Source of the DNA: Leucosporidium creatinivorum
Lineage: Eukaryota > Basidiomycota > Microbotryomycetes > Leucosporidiales > Leucosporidiaceae
Direction of reading: 5' to 3'
Assembly (NCBI GenBank): GCA_001600635.1
Contig: BCKL01000004.1
Span: 760,440-824,439 of the forward strand
Length of the DNA: 64,000 bases
Under the pieces are notes generated by a model. That model saw nothing but the letters and a program-made list of their open reading frames with translations, was not told where the DNA came from and made no database searches. Both the position numbers and the translations under genes were made by a program. Below are positions 10,821-20,755 of this stretch, in pieces. The first letter of the stretch is position 1. Every line of letters starts with the position of its first letter.

Positions 10821-11789
10821 GCTGGAAGGAGCGTGTAGGTGATGAGCGAAGTGGCGAACGACGACGACGACGGCGGAGGTGCGAAAGCTGCGCCGAGCTG
10901 AGGGTGAGGAAGAGGGTATGTGAGGTCAGCTTGGGTGTAGTGCTATAGTGAGGTCCAAGGTGATGCTTACAGGTGGCGTCGACGAAGGAGGGACTTGGGC
11001 GGAGAGGGCGGAGCAGTGAGGTTTAGGAAGTCAAGAGGCGAACCAGCTCTCTCGCTCCTTCTCTTCTCCCTCATTCGCTGCGCATCCCTTCACCAGCTCA
11101 TCGAGCAGGAGATCCTCAGCTTTGGCTCAGCGCGGTTTCGGCCTGCTAGCGTTAGGAAGGCAGGAGGAGAGGGGAGAGGGGTGAGGCGGAGGTGGCCATG
11201 GCGGCAAGCGATCGACGGAATTACCGAGGGCGGAGGATGTACTCGACGCAATACTGTAGTGCTGCAGATTCGTCGGCGCAGGAGACCAGGAGTAGGAGCT
11301 GAGAGCTCGCAGCTCGAGCAGGCAGAAGCGAGTGGACCTCGGCGGAGGCGGGAGACGCGTCGAGATGCAGCATGAGGCCAGGGTGTGGTAGTGAGATGGC
11401 AGCTGGCTCGTGATGCACTGCTTAGGGTACGAGATGCTACGAGAGCGCCCGAAGGAGCCGTGATGTAGGCTATTCAAGCCTTTCGGCGTTCGAACGCCCG
11501 AGTGCATGCGCTCGGCGGTCAAAGCTCTCAGGTCAGAGCTGGCTGCTCGGGCTACCAAGCAGCAGCAGAGTAGCATCACTGGCCCAAGCGACAAGTGTGT
11601 AGTCGTACTGCGCCCGATGCGCCAGCTCGCGAAGAGTTTCGGCGAGATTGAGGTCTGCGAAGGCATCGCCGAGTCAGATAACAGAGCTGACAGGTCGAGA
11701 AGCACAGATGGGCGGAGACGAGAGATAAAGCCATGTATATCGGCAGGGAGGTACACTGCAGCCCATCCAGGCTCGGCTACATGGTCTCT
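10821..11789. other. Intergenic region upstream of MCO1
   Basis: Almost 1 kb without a supportable gene. It lies between the MCO1 start codon and the left arm of the F-box duplication, and presumably contains the MCO1 promoter. I see no clear TATA box and no RNA gene. Confidence 0.35.
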
Positions 11790-12683
11790 CGACTCGCTGC
11801 TTGCCCTCCGCCGCATCGCTCGCTTCTCTCGTCTCTTCGCCCTCGCCTCGAACCAGATTGCTGGAAGATCTACACGACCAGGAAAGCTACACGGTCACTC
11901 CTGTACAACTCAGCAGCCTACAACTTTGTCCGCTGCTCCTCGCGCTCAACTCGACTCTCCGCACTCGCCGCGCTCTCTCGCTCCCTTTCGGACTAGGATT
12001 GCTCGCTGCGTGATACTAGGAAGCTCAAGGTGAGCTCATGGTCCTGCTGGAGCCCTCGCGGCTGCTAGTAGGAATGATTTCGGAGACGCGTGAGCTGCCA
12101 AGGGAAGCAGCCTAGCCAGAGCTGGTGAGGGAGGAGGTCGATACAGAGAGGGAGAAGGGCGAGAGGACAATAGTCGACAGGCTTCGAGCTCTTGCTGACC
12201 TCGTGCTGTCTCCCTCATCGCACAGACGCGACCAGCTCGGACGCGCTTCCTCTTCGCTCGCTCGCCCGCTGCTGCTCAGGCGTACCGCTCGTTCGAGACT
12301 CGTAAGTCGACTGTGCTAGCAGCATCTCTCCCCTCCCGTTTCCGTCTCGGCGTCCACGGTGTCGGCTGAGCGGCAGGCGATGTGTCCTCCGACCTTCGCT
12401 CGCGATCTTTCGACTTTCGCTGATCTTGATCCTCACGCAGGCTGCGCTACAAGCTCCTACACAGGCTCACCTTCGCCATCCTCCTTCTCCTCCCCGCCTA
12501 CGACCGCTTCGTACACCTCTCACCACCTCTTCTCCCTCCGCCGAATCGCCGAGATGGCCCCTCCTCCCTCCCTCCCAGCCGAGATCATCGCCAACATCCT
12601 CCAATACTTCGTCTGCTGATCGACACGATCCCAACGCCGATCCTCCATGGGGCGACCTCTTGGCGTGCACTCGCGTCTCTAGA
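11790..12683 (+). repeat. Left arm of an inverted duplication (F-box upstream region plus truncated F-box start)
   Basis: This stretch resembles the reverse complement of about 14631-15570, running from the upstream segment (ccgcatcgctcg, cgaacc, gctacacggtca) through the F-box start codon. Similarity is clear but imperfect, with many substitutions and small indels. It stops abruptly near 12683. The duplication therefore covers the promoter/5' region and only the first roughly 43 codons of the F-box gene. Confidence 0.65.
12554..12683 (+). pseudogene. Truncated F-box gene copy
   Basis: The start MAPPPSLPAEIIANILQYF parallels MSPPPSLPAEIIARILDAL of the intact F-box gene at 13618-14772. The frame then meets a stop at 12617-12619. 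A shifted frame continues with similarity (PPWGDLLACTRVSR versus PPYKDLLACTLVSR) until about 12683, after which resemblance ends. It lacks all of the downstream repeat region, so it is a 5' fragment with a frameshift or stop and unlikely to make a functional protein. Confidence 0.7.
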
Positions 12684-12779
12684 GCGGCGGAAGTCAAGTG
12701 GGACAGGCGCGACTGCAGCTCACTACTCGACCAGACAGCGATGTTCGCCTGTTTGCAAAACCATCGCGCTTTGCCCAGC

Positions 12780-13180
12780 CTCGCATCTGACCTCCCGACC
12801 AAGTCCCTTGCCCCTTGCCTCGGCGTTGGCCGGTGGACGGCTGGCTCAAATCCGGCGAAGCAAAGGCAAGCAGAATAGGACTGTTAGCAGATTTCGAAAA
12901 CCAAAATCAAAGCCCGGTTGATCTAGTCGGTTATGATGCAGACCTAATACTTTCTCAAGCGTTTAGTCTGATGTCGGCGGTTCGATCCCGCCACTGGGCA
13001 CTCGATCTTTTTGCCTCCACTCGCCTCCCTGCTCAACTACGGGGCCGGGGAGGCTATACTTTGTGCTGTCGACACCTCCGCTACAGCCGAGCACACGCTG
13101 GAGCTTGGCGAGGGCATTGGAAGGGGGAGGAGCCGATGCTCGGCGTTCGTCTCGCCCGGCGGAGGACGGCTCTTAGCTTC
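12780..13180 (+). repeat. Dispersed tRNA-Ile cassette, copy A (flanks conserved with other copies)
   Basis: About 130 bp upstream (gacggctggctc, cggcgaa, caaagcccgg) and about 180 bp downstream (tgcctccactcgcctccc, gggccggggaggct, gatgctcggcgttcgtctc) of the tRNA are similar to the flanks of copies B and D. The repeated unit is therefore larger than the tRNA itself. Boundaries are estimated by eye. Confidence 0.6.
12912..13000 (+). tRNA. tRNA-Ile(AAT) with a 15-nt intron, copy A
   Basis: A full cloverleaf can be folded. The acceptor gcccggt pairs with actgggc (one G-U) and A is the discriminator. The D stem is atc/gat, the anticodon stem cagac/gtctg, and the T arm ggcgg-ttcgatc-ccgcc. The loop reads ct-AAT-a, then an intron at 12950-12964, then a, placing the intron after position 37 as in nuclear tRNA introns. 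Box B (ggttcgatccc) is perfect. A T5 run at 13008-13012 can serve as the Pol III terminator. Three identical copies occur elsewhere in the window. Confidence 0.88.
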
Positions 13181-13617
13181 AGCGGCCGCCTTCACTGAAA
13201 GACCTCCAACAGCGCGCTATTTTGCTGCTCCCCTTGTAGCTCCGCTCCCTGACGGCCTTTTGCGCGAAACGTTCGCCGAGTGTTCGAGCCTGGCCGCATT
13301 CCTTGCTGCCTAGAGCTGTAAGCCTTCGACGTCCTCCTCTGAAGCTAAGAGGACATCAATCACTGTACAAGCTTCTCCCGAGAGATCCGAGCGGTCGTGT
13401 TGAACGTTTGCCGAGCCGCTTTGCTTTCGCCGAACTCAAGGAAGCGCAGACAAGTCATCCCACTTCACTGTGCGCAGTCTGCTAGCAGGACGCTTTCCCC
13501 CGAGTCCACCATCTGAGAGCCTGCGAACGGGAACGGAAAAGGTCAGTGCCGAGCTCGGCAACCATTTTGACGAGCGAAGGGGTGCGCCGAGAAGGCGTCG
13601 GAGGGCTCACCTCAGCT
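13181..13617. other. Intergenic region
   Basis: About 440 bp between the tRNA cassette and the 3' end of the F-box gene. I see no gene or repeat in it. Confidence 0.35.
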
Positions 13618-14772
13618 TCAAAACCTCCCAGCCTCGTAACGCCTCCGTCTCCCATCCTTCTCATCAACGAGCCGTCGCATGATGTCCTTCTCCACCCCGC
13701 TCCAATCATCCTCGGCCCAAGAGATGAAGCATTCCTTCCGCTCCGGCTGCTGAACGAGCTGAAGGACGGGAGCAAAGGGGAGGTAGGCTATCTCGAGCTC
13801 CATGCGGCGAAGCGAGAGGGGGAGAATGAGGAGGCTGTGGTCGCCGAATGGCGCGGCCTTCGCTCGGTTGACGTCGATTTCGTCTGACTCCTCCAAGCAG
13901 GCGATGGCCAGGCGAAAGCGGATGAGGTGCTGAAGAGGGTGAAGACGGTCTACGAGTGCTTCGAGCACGTCGGGGTGGCTGATGGACACTCGAAACGATT
14001 GGAGGTTGATGAAGGAAGAGATCGGTTCGGATGCGGCGCCATCGGTAGCGTCGGAGAGGTCGAGTTCGAGCGACATGAGAGTGGCCGAGTGATGTGCGAG
14101 GAAAAGAGGAAGGGCCGTCCAGGCGTCGCGCCCCAGCTCGAGTGACGTGAGCGGCCAAGCGGGGGCGTCCAGCTGACTCCGAGCGTCCGACCAATTTCCT
14201 GTCAAGGCCAACCTCCGCAGGCTCAAGAGTTGACCCATGACTTCGAAGAGTCGCCTCACATCGCAGTCTCCTTCACCTCTGAGCACCAGGTACAGCACAT
14301 CTGGCCGAAGCGTAAGGACGAGGCCGAGTAGTCGGCGCAGGCTCGTACGCTCGAAGTGAACGAGCTGGATGCCCAAAGCACGTGGACAAGACCTCAGAAG
14401 GCTTCCTAAGCATCGTACCGCCATGCTATGCGCCAGGCGAGTGTCCTCTGACGGTGTTGGGCCCATGGCGGCAATCTTGATCGTCCGAGTGTGAGCTCCG
14501 AGTCGGCTCTGCTCCAGCAGCGTCGCCTCGAGATGGAGCGAGTCGGCTCTGGAGCGCGGAGGGCTGTCCGATGTCGTCTTACAGACCACATGTAGGTCGT
14601 CGTAAAGTCGCTGAGTGGCGAGAGAACCGAACGCCCTGGAGACGAGTGTGCATGCGAGGAGGTCTTTGTATGGGGGCTGAATGGCGGGAGCGAATGGGAA
14701 GTGTCCTACTTGACAAAGCGCGTCGAGAATGCGGGCGATGATCTCGGCTGGGAGGGAAGGGGGAGGGGACAT
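13618..14772 (-). CDS. F-box protein with leucine-rich C-terminal part
   Basis: A single-exon frame of 384 residues. MSPPPSLPAEIIARILDAL at the N-terminus is an F-box (binds Skp1 in SCF ubiquitin ligases). The remainder has irregular leucine-rich segments such as LSLRRLALTGNW and ATLMSLELDLSD, typical of fungal F-box/LRR-like proteins of unknown target. The start at 14772 is the ATG before the F-box; the open frame extends upstream to 15132, but that part is compositionally noncoding and corresponds to the duplicated upstream region. It ends RRRRYEAGRF. A truncated inverted copy lies at 12554-12683. Another F-box-like gene is at 37427-38944. Confidence 0.75.
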   Translation of the reverse strand: MSPPPSLPAEIIARILDALCQVGHFPFAPAIQPPYKDLLACTLVSRAFGSLATQRLYDDLHVVCKTTSDSPPRSRADSLHLEATLLEQSRLGAHTRTIKIAAMGPTPSEDTRLAHSMAVRCLGSLLRSCPRALGIQLVHFERTSLRRLLGLVLTLRPDVLYLVLRGEGDCDVRRLFEVMGQLLSLRRLALTGNWSDARSQLDAPAWPLTSLELGRDAWTALPLFLAHHSATLMSLELDLSDATDGAASEPISSFINLQSFRVSISHPDVLEALVDRLHPLQHLIRFRLAIACLEESDEIDVNRAKAAPFGDHSLLILPLSLRRMELEIAYLPFAPVLQLVQQPERKECFISWAEDDWSGVEKDIMRRLVDEKDGRRRRYEAGRF

Positions 14773-15570
14773 GCCGGCGGTTCGGCGGAGGGGAAGAGCG
14801 GCTACGAGAGGTGTACGAAGCGGTCCGGGGTGGGGAGGAGGCCGAGGGGGAAGGAGGATGAGGTAAGGTCGTGTAGTCTGTACTGTATGGAGGTTCAGGA
14901 TCAGCGAGAGTCGACAGGATGCGAGCGGAGGTCGCAGGAGACCTCTGTGCCTCTCGCTCATTCGACGCCGAGTACGCCGAGACAAGCGGAGGGGGGAAAA
15001 GGCTATTAGCACAGATGACTCACGAGCTTCGAGCGAGCGATATGCCTGAGCAGCAGCGAGCGAGCGACGAGAGCGAAGCGCGTCCCTTCTACCCGACCCT
15101 GCGTGGAGAGACAGAGAGTGCGAGGTCAGCAAGAGCTCTGAGCCTGTCGAATAGTGTCCACTCCTCCTCTTCCGTTTCTCTCTGCACCGGCCACTCCCTC
15201 ATCAGCTCTAGCTCAGCGCTGAACCCTCGCTCGACTCCCGCATCTCCAGTTCATAATGTCTAGCACGAGCGCCCCAGCATAGGCGGAAATGTACCTTGAG
15301 CTTCGTACTATCACGCGAAGAGCTACCGGGGCACGAGAAGCAGCGAAGGAGAGCGACGAGAAGAGCTTCGACTCGGGAGGGTCTGGGAGCAGCAGGCAGG
15401 GGCTGTCGCGATGTGGGGTGCAGCAGGCAGGGGCTGTCGCGATGTGGGGTGCAGAGGTGTGGCCGTGTAGCTGTCTTAGTCGTGTGTAGCTTCCAGCGGT
15501 TCGATTCGAGGGCGGAGGCGACGAGGCGAAAGGAACGAGCGATGCGGACGAGGGCAAGCAGCGAGCGCCC
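14631..15570 (-). repeat. Right arm of the F-box inverted duplication
   Basis: Reverse-complement similarity to 11790-12683. It includes the first 40-odd codons of the intact F-box gene and roughly 800 bp of its upstream DNA. Substitutions and indels throughout show that it is not a recent assembly duplicate. Confidence 0.65.
15391..15452. repeat. 31-bp direct tandem repeat, two copies
   Basis: The unit beginning agcaggcaggggctgtcg occurs at 15391-15421 and again, identical, at 15422-15452, in the region upstream of the F-box gene. The other arm of the inverted duplication lacks this tandem copy. Confidence 0.85.
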
Positions 15571-15757
15571 CTCCGCTGATCCATGGAGCTCGAGAGGCGA
15601 GCCCAAGCTACCCTGCTCGCTGCTTACGTTCTTCAATTAGAAGTTTGTACTCACTGCTGGATCCCTCGCAGTCGACCACCTTGTCTCGTTCCGCAAGCAC
15701 CGAGACTCCCGCCGAGCGACGAAGCCTCATTCTTCGCCTGCGTCCCATAGCGCGATG

Positions 15758-15799
15758 AGCGACACAGCACAGTACAAAAGCGACACAGCACAGTACAAA
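15758..15799. repeat. 21-bp direct tandem repeat, two copies
   Basis: The unit agcgacacagcacagtac plus aaa occurs back to back at 15758-15778 and 15779-15799, just downstream of the PUP3 stop codon, probably in its 3' untranslated region. Confidence 0.85.
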
Positions 15800-15819
15800 A
15801 CGCCTTGCAATTCGAACGT

Positions 15820-17111
15820 CTAATCCATGCGAGCCTTCAACCAGCGCTTAGTGACCTTGTCCTGCGAAAATGGTGAAGCGCCGAGCAGCGAAAGGTCAGC
15901 CTCCGAACCTCGACAACGACCCCGCGGGAGACCGAAACGCACCTTCTCAATCACCCAAACGACGGCACCCCATCCCGAGTAGGCATCACGGTCCACGGCG
16001 TTCAGCAGGGTCTGGGAGATGGTCTCGAACAGGTCCTCGGCTTCAAGGTCGGGCTCCCACAGCGACTCGGCCATTCCGAACAGCTTCTCCGAGGCGGTAC
16101 CAGAGACGACGAAGTCCTGCGAGGGATGTCAGGTGGTTAGCAGGAGAGTCGGGACGCAGGGACATGCGCGCAACCGACCTTGGCGAAGTTGAGGCAGCCG
16201 ATCAAGTCCATGGCGGCGATGAAGGGCTCATCCTTGACGTTGATACCTATGAGGTTCGTAAGGGTGAGCTCGGAGTACTGCAGAAGATGAAAGCAGCTGC
16301 ACTCACCAGCAATGACCGGCTCGATGAAGTAAGGGCCGAACCTGCGGGCGGAGGAGATGCAGGGTCAGTAGGGGCTCGGTTCGACCTACGGACAATCACT
16401 GCTCAACCCCCTCCTCTCTACGCCGCCCCGGTCCACCACAGCTACGAGAGCTTCAGACGCTCCACCCAGCGCGTCCCCCTCATCCCAACCCCACCCGCTC
16501 TTCAATGGCTCCCCACGCCGCCCAAAGGACTATACAGCAGCAAGACTCACCTTCGCTCGTACAGCGTACTGCTAACGAGGTGAGCGAACGTCTCTGGCTC
16601 AATGGTGCGCTCCTCCTTCATCGCGTAGAGGTTCACCCTCTGCCTCAGCTTGTCGCGCACGGTGATGGTGTCGGAAGCGAGTCCTGGTAGTCCAAAGTAG
16701 GTGCGCTCTGTTGCTGCGAAGACCTGGAAGCGATCAAGTACAGCGGCGGGTGAGGGGGACTCGTCAGCGGTCCAGCTCGAGCTTGAGGGACAGCAGGACG
16801 AGCGCACCTTTTCAAAGTTGCAGGCGATGGTGAGAGCTTGGTTTCCGAGGCGAAGGTCGCAGGCGATGGCGACGCAGCCCTTGCCGACCATAGCGACACA
16901 GCTGCCCTGCTCGCGAGTAACGCCAGAGAGTCCGGTCAGCGTCGTCATTCCCTTCGTCCTGCAGCTCACGGCTACACTGCAGAGCTGCAGGTAGATACCA
17001 TCAGCTCATAACGAGCGACACTTACTCCGTTGAGCTCCATGATCGACTGAAGACGGCGAGCAAAGGGTCAGCTTAGCTGTTTCGAGAGGTGAGAGAGCTG
17101 TAGCTTACCAT
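15820..17111 (-). CDS. PUP3: 20S proteasome subunit beta type-3
   Basis: This non-catalytic beta-3 subunit belongs to the 20S proteasome core. The spliced protein reads [19 protein letters not shown], then [25 protein letters not shown]-like [97 protein letters not shown] and [10 protein letters not shown]. It is collinear with yeast Pup3 over its entire length. The first coding exon consists of the ATG alone (17109-17111), directly followed by gtaagc; the next exon supplies SIMELNG. Several GT-AG introns follow. The missing N-terminal catalytic threonine is normal for beta-3. Identification is very firm. Confidence 0.93.
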
Positions 17112-17603
17112 GGTGGGCAAAAGGTAGACGGGGTGAGGTTCAGAGGTGTGAAAGAGTAGCTGGATCCGAGTTGTAGTGCTGTACGAGTCAAACGTCGAAG
17201 TGAAGCGCGAGCGAAGTGAGGAGGGAGGCAGGGAGACGCGCGGCCTTAGAGAGCGAGGTCGAGCAAGTTGCGAAACGGGCTCGAGGTGCGGGTGAGCTAC
17301 AGAGAAGGGTTTATCGACCATTTTCGCTCCATCTAGAGCGCTACGACAGTCTTACAGCTCATACGAAGCCTCAGCTCCGAGCTCACGCGCTTCGCAGTGC
17401 GCCGAAGGACAGCCGAAGCTCAGTCGCTTGTCTTGCTCCCTACTGCTACACATAATCGGTTCGAGCGACTCTGAAGAGTCGGCGTCCGGCGACGAGGCTC
17501 GACTCGGAATCACGGCTCTTCGGAAATGTCTGCCTTCTGGGCTTTCTCGGCGATGACCTACTTGAAGTGAACGGCCGAGCTAGCTACAAATTGACGCTGC
17601 CCC
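17112..17603. other. Intergenic region
   Basis: About 490 bp between the PUP3 start and the U2SURP stop. It should contain the PUP3 promoter. A ggttcgag string near 17458 resembles a box B but no cloverleaf can be folded around it. Confidence 0.35.
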
Positions 17604-20600
17604 CTAGAAAATATCATCATCACTCTGCGCCAGATCCATGGCCTCATCATCCTCAATCACCACCGTCTCGGTCTTACTCTTCTCCTCCACGACGAACGGC
17701 GCTCCATCCACGTCCTCCAACAGCATCTCCCCGTCGAGATCCACAGCCTCGCCATCAACGTCCGCCTCCTCACCATCAACATCCTCCACCGGTGCACCAT
17801 CGACGTCCTCTACCGGCGCACCGTCAACGTCCTCCTCGGCCTCGTCTGGCAGCTCGGCGTCCAGAGCCGAGGGCTGGAAAGTCGTCTTGAAGCCGCCGAT
17901 CTTGAAGCCTCGTTTGGCTGGTGGTGCTTCCGGTGTTGTTACTGTTGCTGGTGCTTCTAATACAGTCTCGGCTGGAGCGAAGGATGGGGCGAAGGCGGGG
18001 GCGAAGGCAGGAGCCGAGGCGTCGAGGGTGGAGGAAGGAAGGGAAGCCATCTCGGTATCGAGGGAGTCGTCGAGCTCGGTGGCGGTGGAGACGACTCCAG
18101 AGAGGCGTTGCCGGAAGTCCTCGATGACCGATGGCTCGAAGAGGATCCAGTCCCTCTCCCAGACGTCGACGATCTGCGCAAGTGAAGGATGGTCAGCTCG
18201 TAAAAGGCCGAGGAGCGAGAGTTAAAGCGCTCACATCGACGACCTGATTCCTAAACTGCTCAGCCTTCATCCTACCAGGGAAGGAGAGGTACACGTCTCC
18301 GAGATGATCAAACACCTCGGGCAGGCGGTTCTCAAAGATGGAGCGGTATACCCAAGCGTTGGGCAGCGAAGCGGACGAATTGTGCAGGATGTCTGAGACG
18401 AGGTGGAGACGAGCAATCTTGCGAGGTACGGGAGTGCCGTCGAGGGTGAGGGAGGCGACAAGGAGGTCGACGATCTGCGAAATGAGGAGGTTTAGCGAGG
18501 AGCGCAGAGAGGTGAGAAGACGACGTACAAATGAAGCAGCATCCGCATGCTCCAGTGCGAAGGCCATGCTTCGCCCTATCCTCTCCCTTGTCGAAGTGAG
18601 GCTTCGCAGCATCGACTCGAAGCGTTTCTGAGCGAACTTGCCGAGTCGTCCTTTCGGGGTGCGCTCCCGCTCCGAGTCCTCCGCCGAGTCGGACGAGTAG
18701 ATGTCGGCGTTGCCCTATGTAGTGAGGAAGAGCGAGGTCAGCGAGGTGTCGGCGGTAAGCGGACGGCGGTGAGCGGACGAGCACTGGACGGACCTCGTCG
18801 ATAAAGCTGACGGTCGAAGGCGGGCGATACCTCGAGTCGAGCAGCATCTTGAAGTAGTGGTAGGACGGGAGCTGTGGAGTCCGAGGATCAGCATCGCCCT
18901 CGACAGCACGACCGAGTCTCATCAACTCACCTCCTCATCGTACAGGAAGGAAAACTTGGGGTTCTCCCGCTCCTTCTCTCGGATCATATCCTCGAACCCA
19001 CTTCCATGCTCCCTCACCCTCGCGCTAACGCTCCTCAAAAACTTGTCGTCCACCCCGGGTTCCAGCGTAGGCCACTGCCGCCGCGGTGGGGAGCGCGAGC
19101 GCGAACGAGATGGCGAGGCCGAGGAGTAGCGACGAGAGCGGTCGCGAGAGGAGGAACGACCGTGGTGTGGTCGGCGTTCTCGCTCGCGGTCGGAGCGAGA
19201 GGACGCGCCTTCGATTTCTGTGGAAGCGAGGAAGAGTTAGCACCTGATCGCAGAGGGTGCCGTGCTGAACTCACCGTAGATCGGTCTCGCTGGCAATGGC
19301 ACTGCCTTGCCCCATCCCGTACGCAGAACGCTCCCTCCCCACTCCGCTCCATCTAGCTCCTTCGCCGCTTTCTCAGCATCTGGCCTGCGAAGGAACGCGA
19401 CGAAGCCGCCGAGGAGACGACGACCTCCGACAGGGACCGAGTCGGCGCGAGGCCACATGATCTGTGAAGAAACGAGGAGACTCAGCGAAGGAGGAAGGAT
19501 GTCGAGAAGACGCCGAACATACCTTGACGCTCCCTACTGGTCCGTACTGTGCGAAAAACATGCCGAGCGACGGCTCGGTGACGTGCTGAGGCAGTCCCGC
19601 GACGTGAATGTTGGTGGTGAGAGGATCTCCGGCGTCGTATGAGCCGGTTAGAACGGGGGCATGCTCTCGAGCTGTGGGCAAGAGTGGAAATGGGTAAGCG
19701 AGAGCTCGGCGCAGGAGGGGAGAGGGCAAGACCGACCTGCGAGCGCCGTGACGGAAGATCCGACTGCAAGGAAGAAACGTCAGCGCGTGGAGAGTTCCGA
19801 AGAGACTACACGACAGCTCACCTCGACCAGCTTGGAGCTTGAGACGATCCTCGCGGACCTTCTGATCTCTGTTGTGTTCGGCGGCGGCGGAGGAGGAGGA
19901 TCACGAGGGGTAGTGGGAAAGCAGCGAATGATGTAGCGAGAAGGGCAAGAGTTCAGTACGTCTGCTTCTCAAGTCGCCAGGCGGAAGGGAAGTAGGAGGG
20001 ACCTCTTGAGCTCTTCGAGGAAGTTGTCCATGTCGCGCTTCTTGCGGCCGAAGGGGACCTTGGCGGCGACCTCCGGCTGTATAGAAGTAGGGGGTAAGCT
20101 GGCAGCTCTCAGAGGACGTCATAACGAGCCACCGAACGCACCTCATCGTCGTCGAGCAAGGCGGCAGGTGCCGGCCTCATCGCTTTGGGTCCTGTAGGGA
20201 TAGCCGGCTGCTGAGGAGACGGATGTAGCATCGTCTCCTTCTCCCTCAAGGGGTTGTAGCCCTCCCCTCCCCCAGCCCTCACAAACCCCTTCCCCATCGT
20301 CCTCACGCTCCTCCCCGCCGCCGCTGGCCCACTTCCTTCCTCCTCTTCTGCACCAAAGCTCTTGACGAAATCCTCATACGCCTTGGCAGCCAACGCCTCC
20401 TCCTCGACCGCTTTAAGCCGCTCGCGCTCCTTCTCCAACTCGCGCTTGCTCTTGCGTTGGTTGCTCGCGCCTTGCTCGAAGGCTGCTACTTTGGCGGCGG
20501 CTACCGCCTGGGCGGACTGGAGTGCAGAGATATGGTCGTCGTTGGCGAGGAGATGCCGAGGATCCCGCGTGTCGGGCGTGGGCTCGTTGTGTCGTGACAT
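17604..20600 (-). CDS. U2 snRNP-associated SURP-motif protein (SR140/U2SURP family)
   Basis: A nuclear U2 snRNP splicing factor. Domains in order: an N-terminal coiled region (RKSKRELEKERERLKAVEEE) and GKGFVRAGGGEGYNPL; an RRM with RNP-like LTTNIHVAGLPQHVTEPSL and GGFVAFLRRPDAEKAAKEL; an Arg/Ser-rich stretch; a SURP module (VREHGSGFEDMIREKEREN, FSFLYDEE, YHYFKMLLDSRY); and a CID domain (LTSTRERIGRSMAFALEHAD, IARLHLVSDILHNSS, YRSIFENRLPEVFDHLG). This RRM-SURP-CID order is diagnostic of SR140. The tail after AKRGFKIGGFKTTF is acidic and contains DVDGAPVE-type repeats, ending LAQSDDDIF. About nine introns. The start at 20600 precedes SRHNEPTPDTRDPRHLLAND, a plausible family N-terminus. Confidence 0.9.
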
Positions 20601-20755
20601 GGCTTCGAAGCGAGGTGAGCGGAGGAGGGAGAGCCATGAGAGAGTCGATTCGCACTTGAGGTCTCGAGACTTTGTAGCTTGACAAGCTCTATGCTATAGC
20701 AGTAACAATGGCACACATACAGCAAGCAGAAGTCCAATGGTCTCCTTCAAAGCAA

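Noticed and set aside
11127-11816. Long open frames upstream of MCO1 (both strands)
   Set aside because: No domain, low-complexity Ser/Arg composition and no splice-consistent partner exons.
14773-15132. N-terminal extension of the F-box open frame to residue -120
   Set aside because: The extension falls in the duplicated upstream DNA, is Arg/Leu-rich without features, and the F-box begins at the ATG at 14772.
17455-17475. Possible tRNA box B (ggttcgag)
   Set aside because: No pairing acceptor, D or anticodon stems could be found around it.
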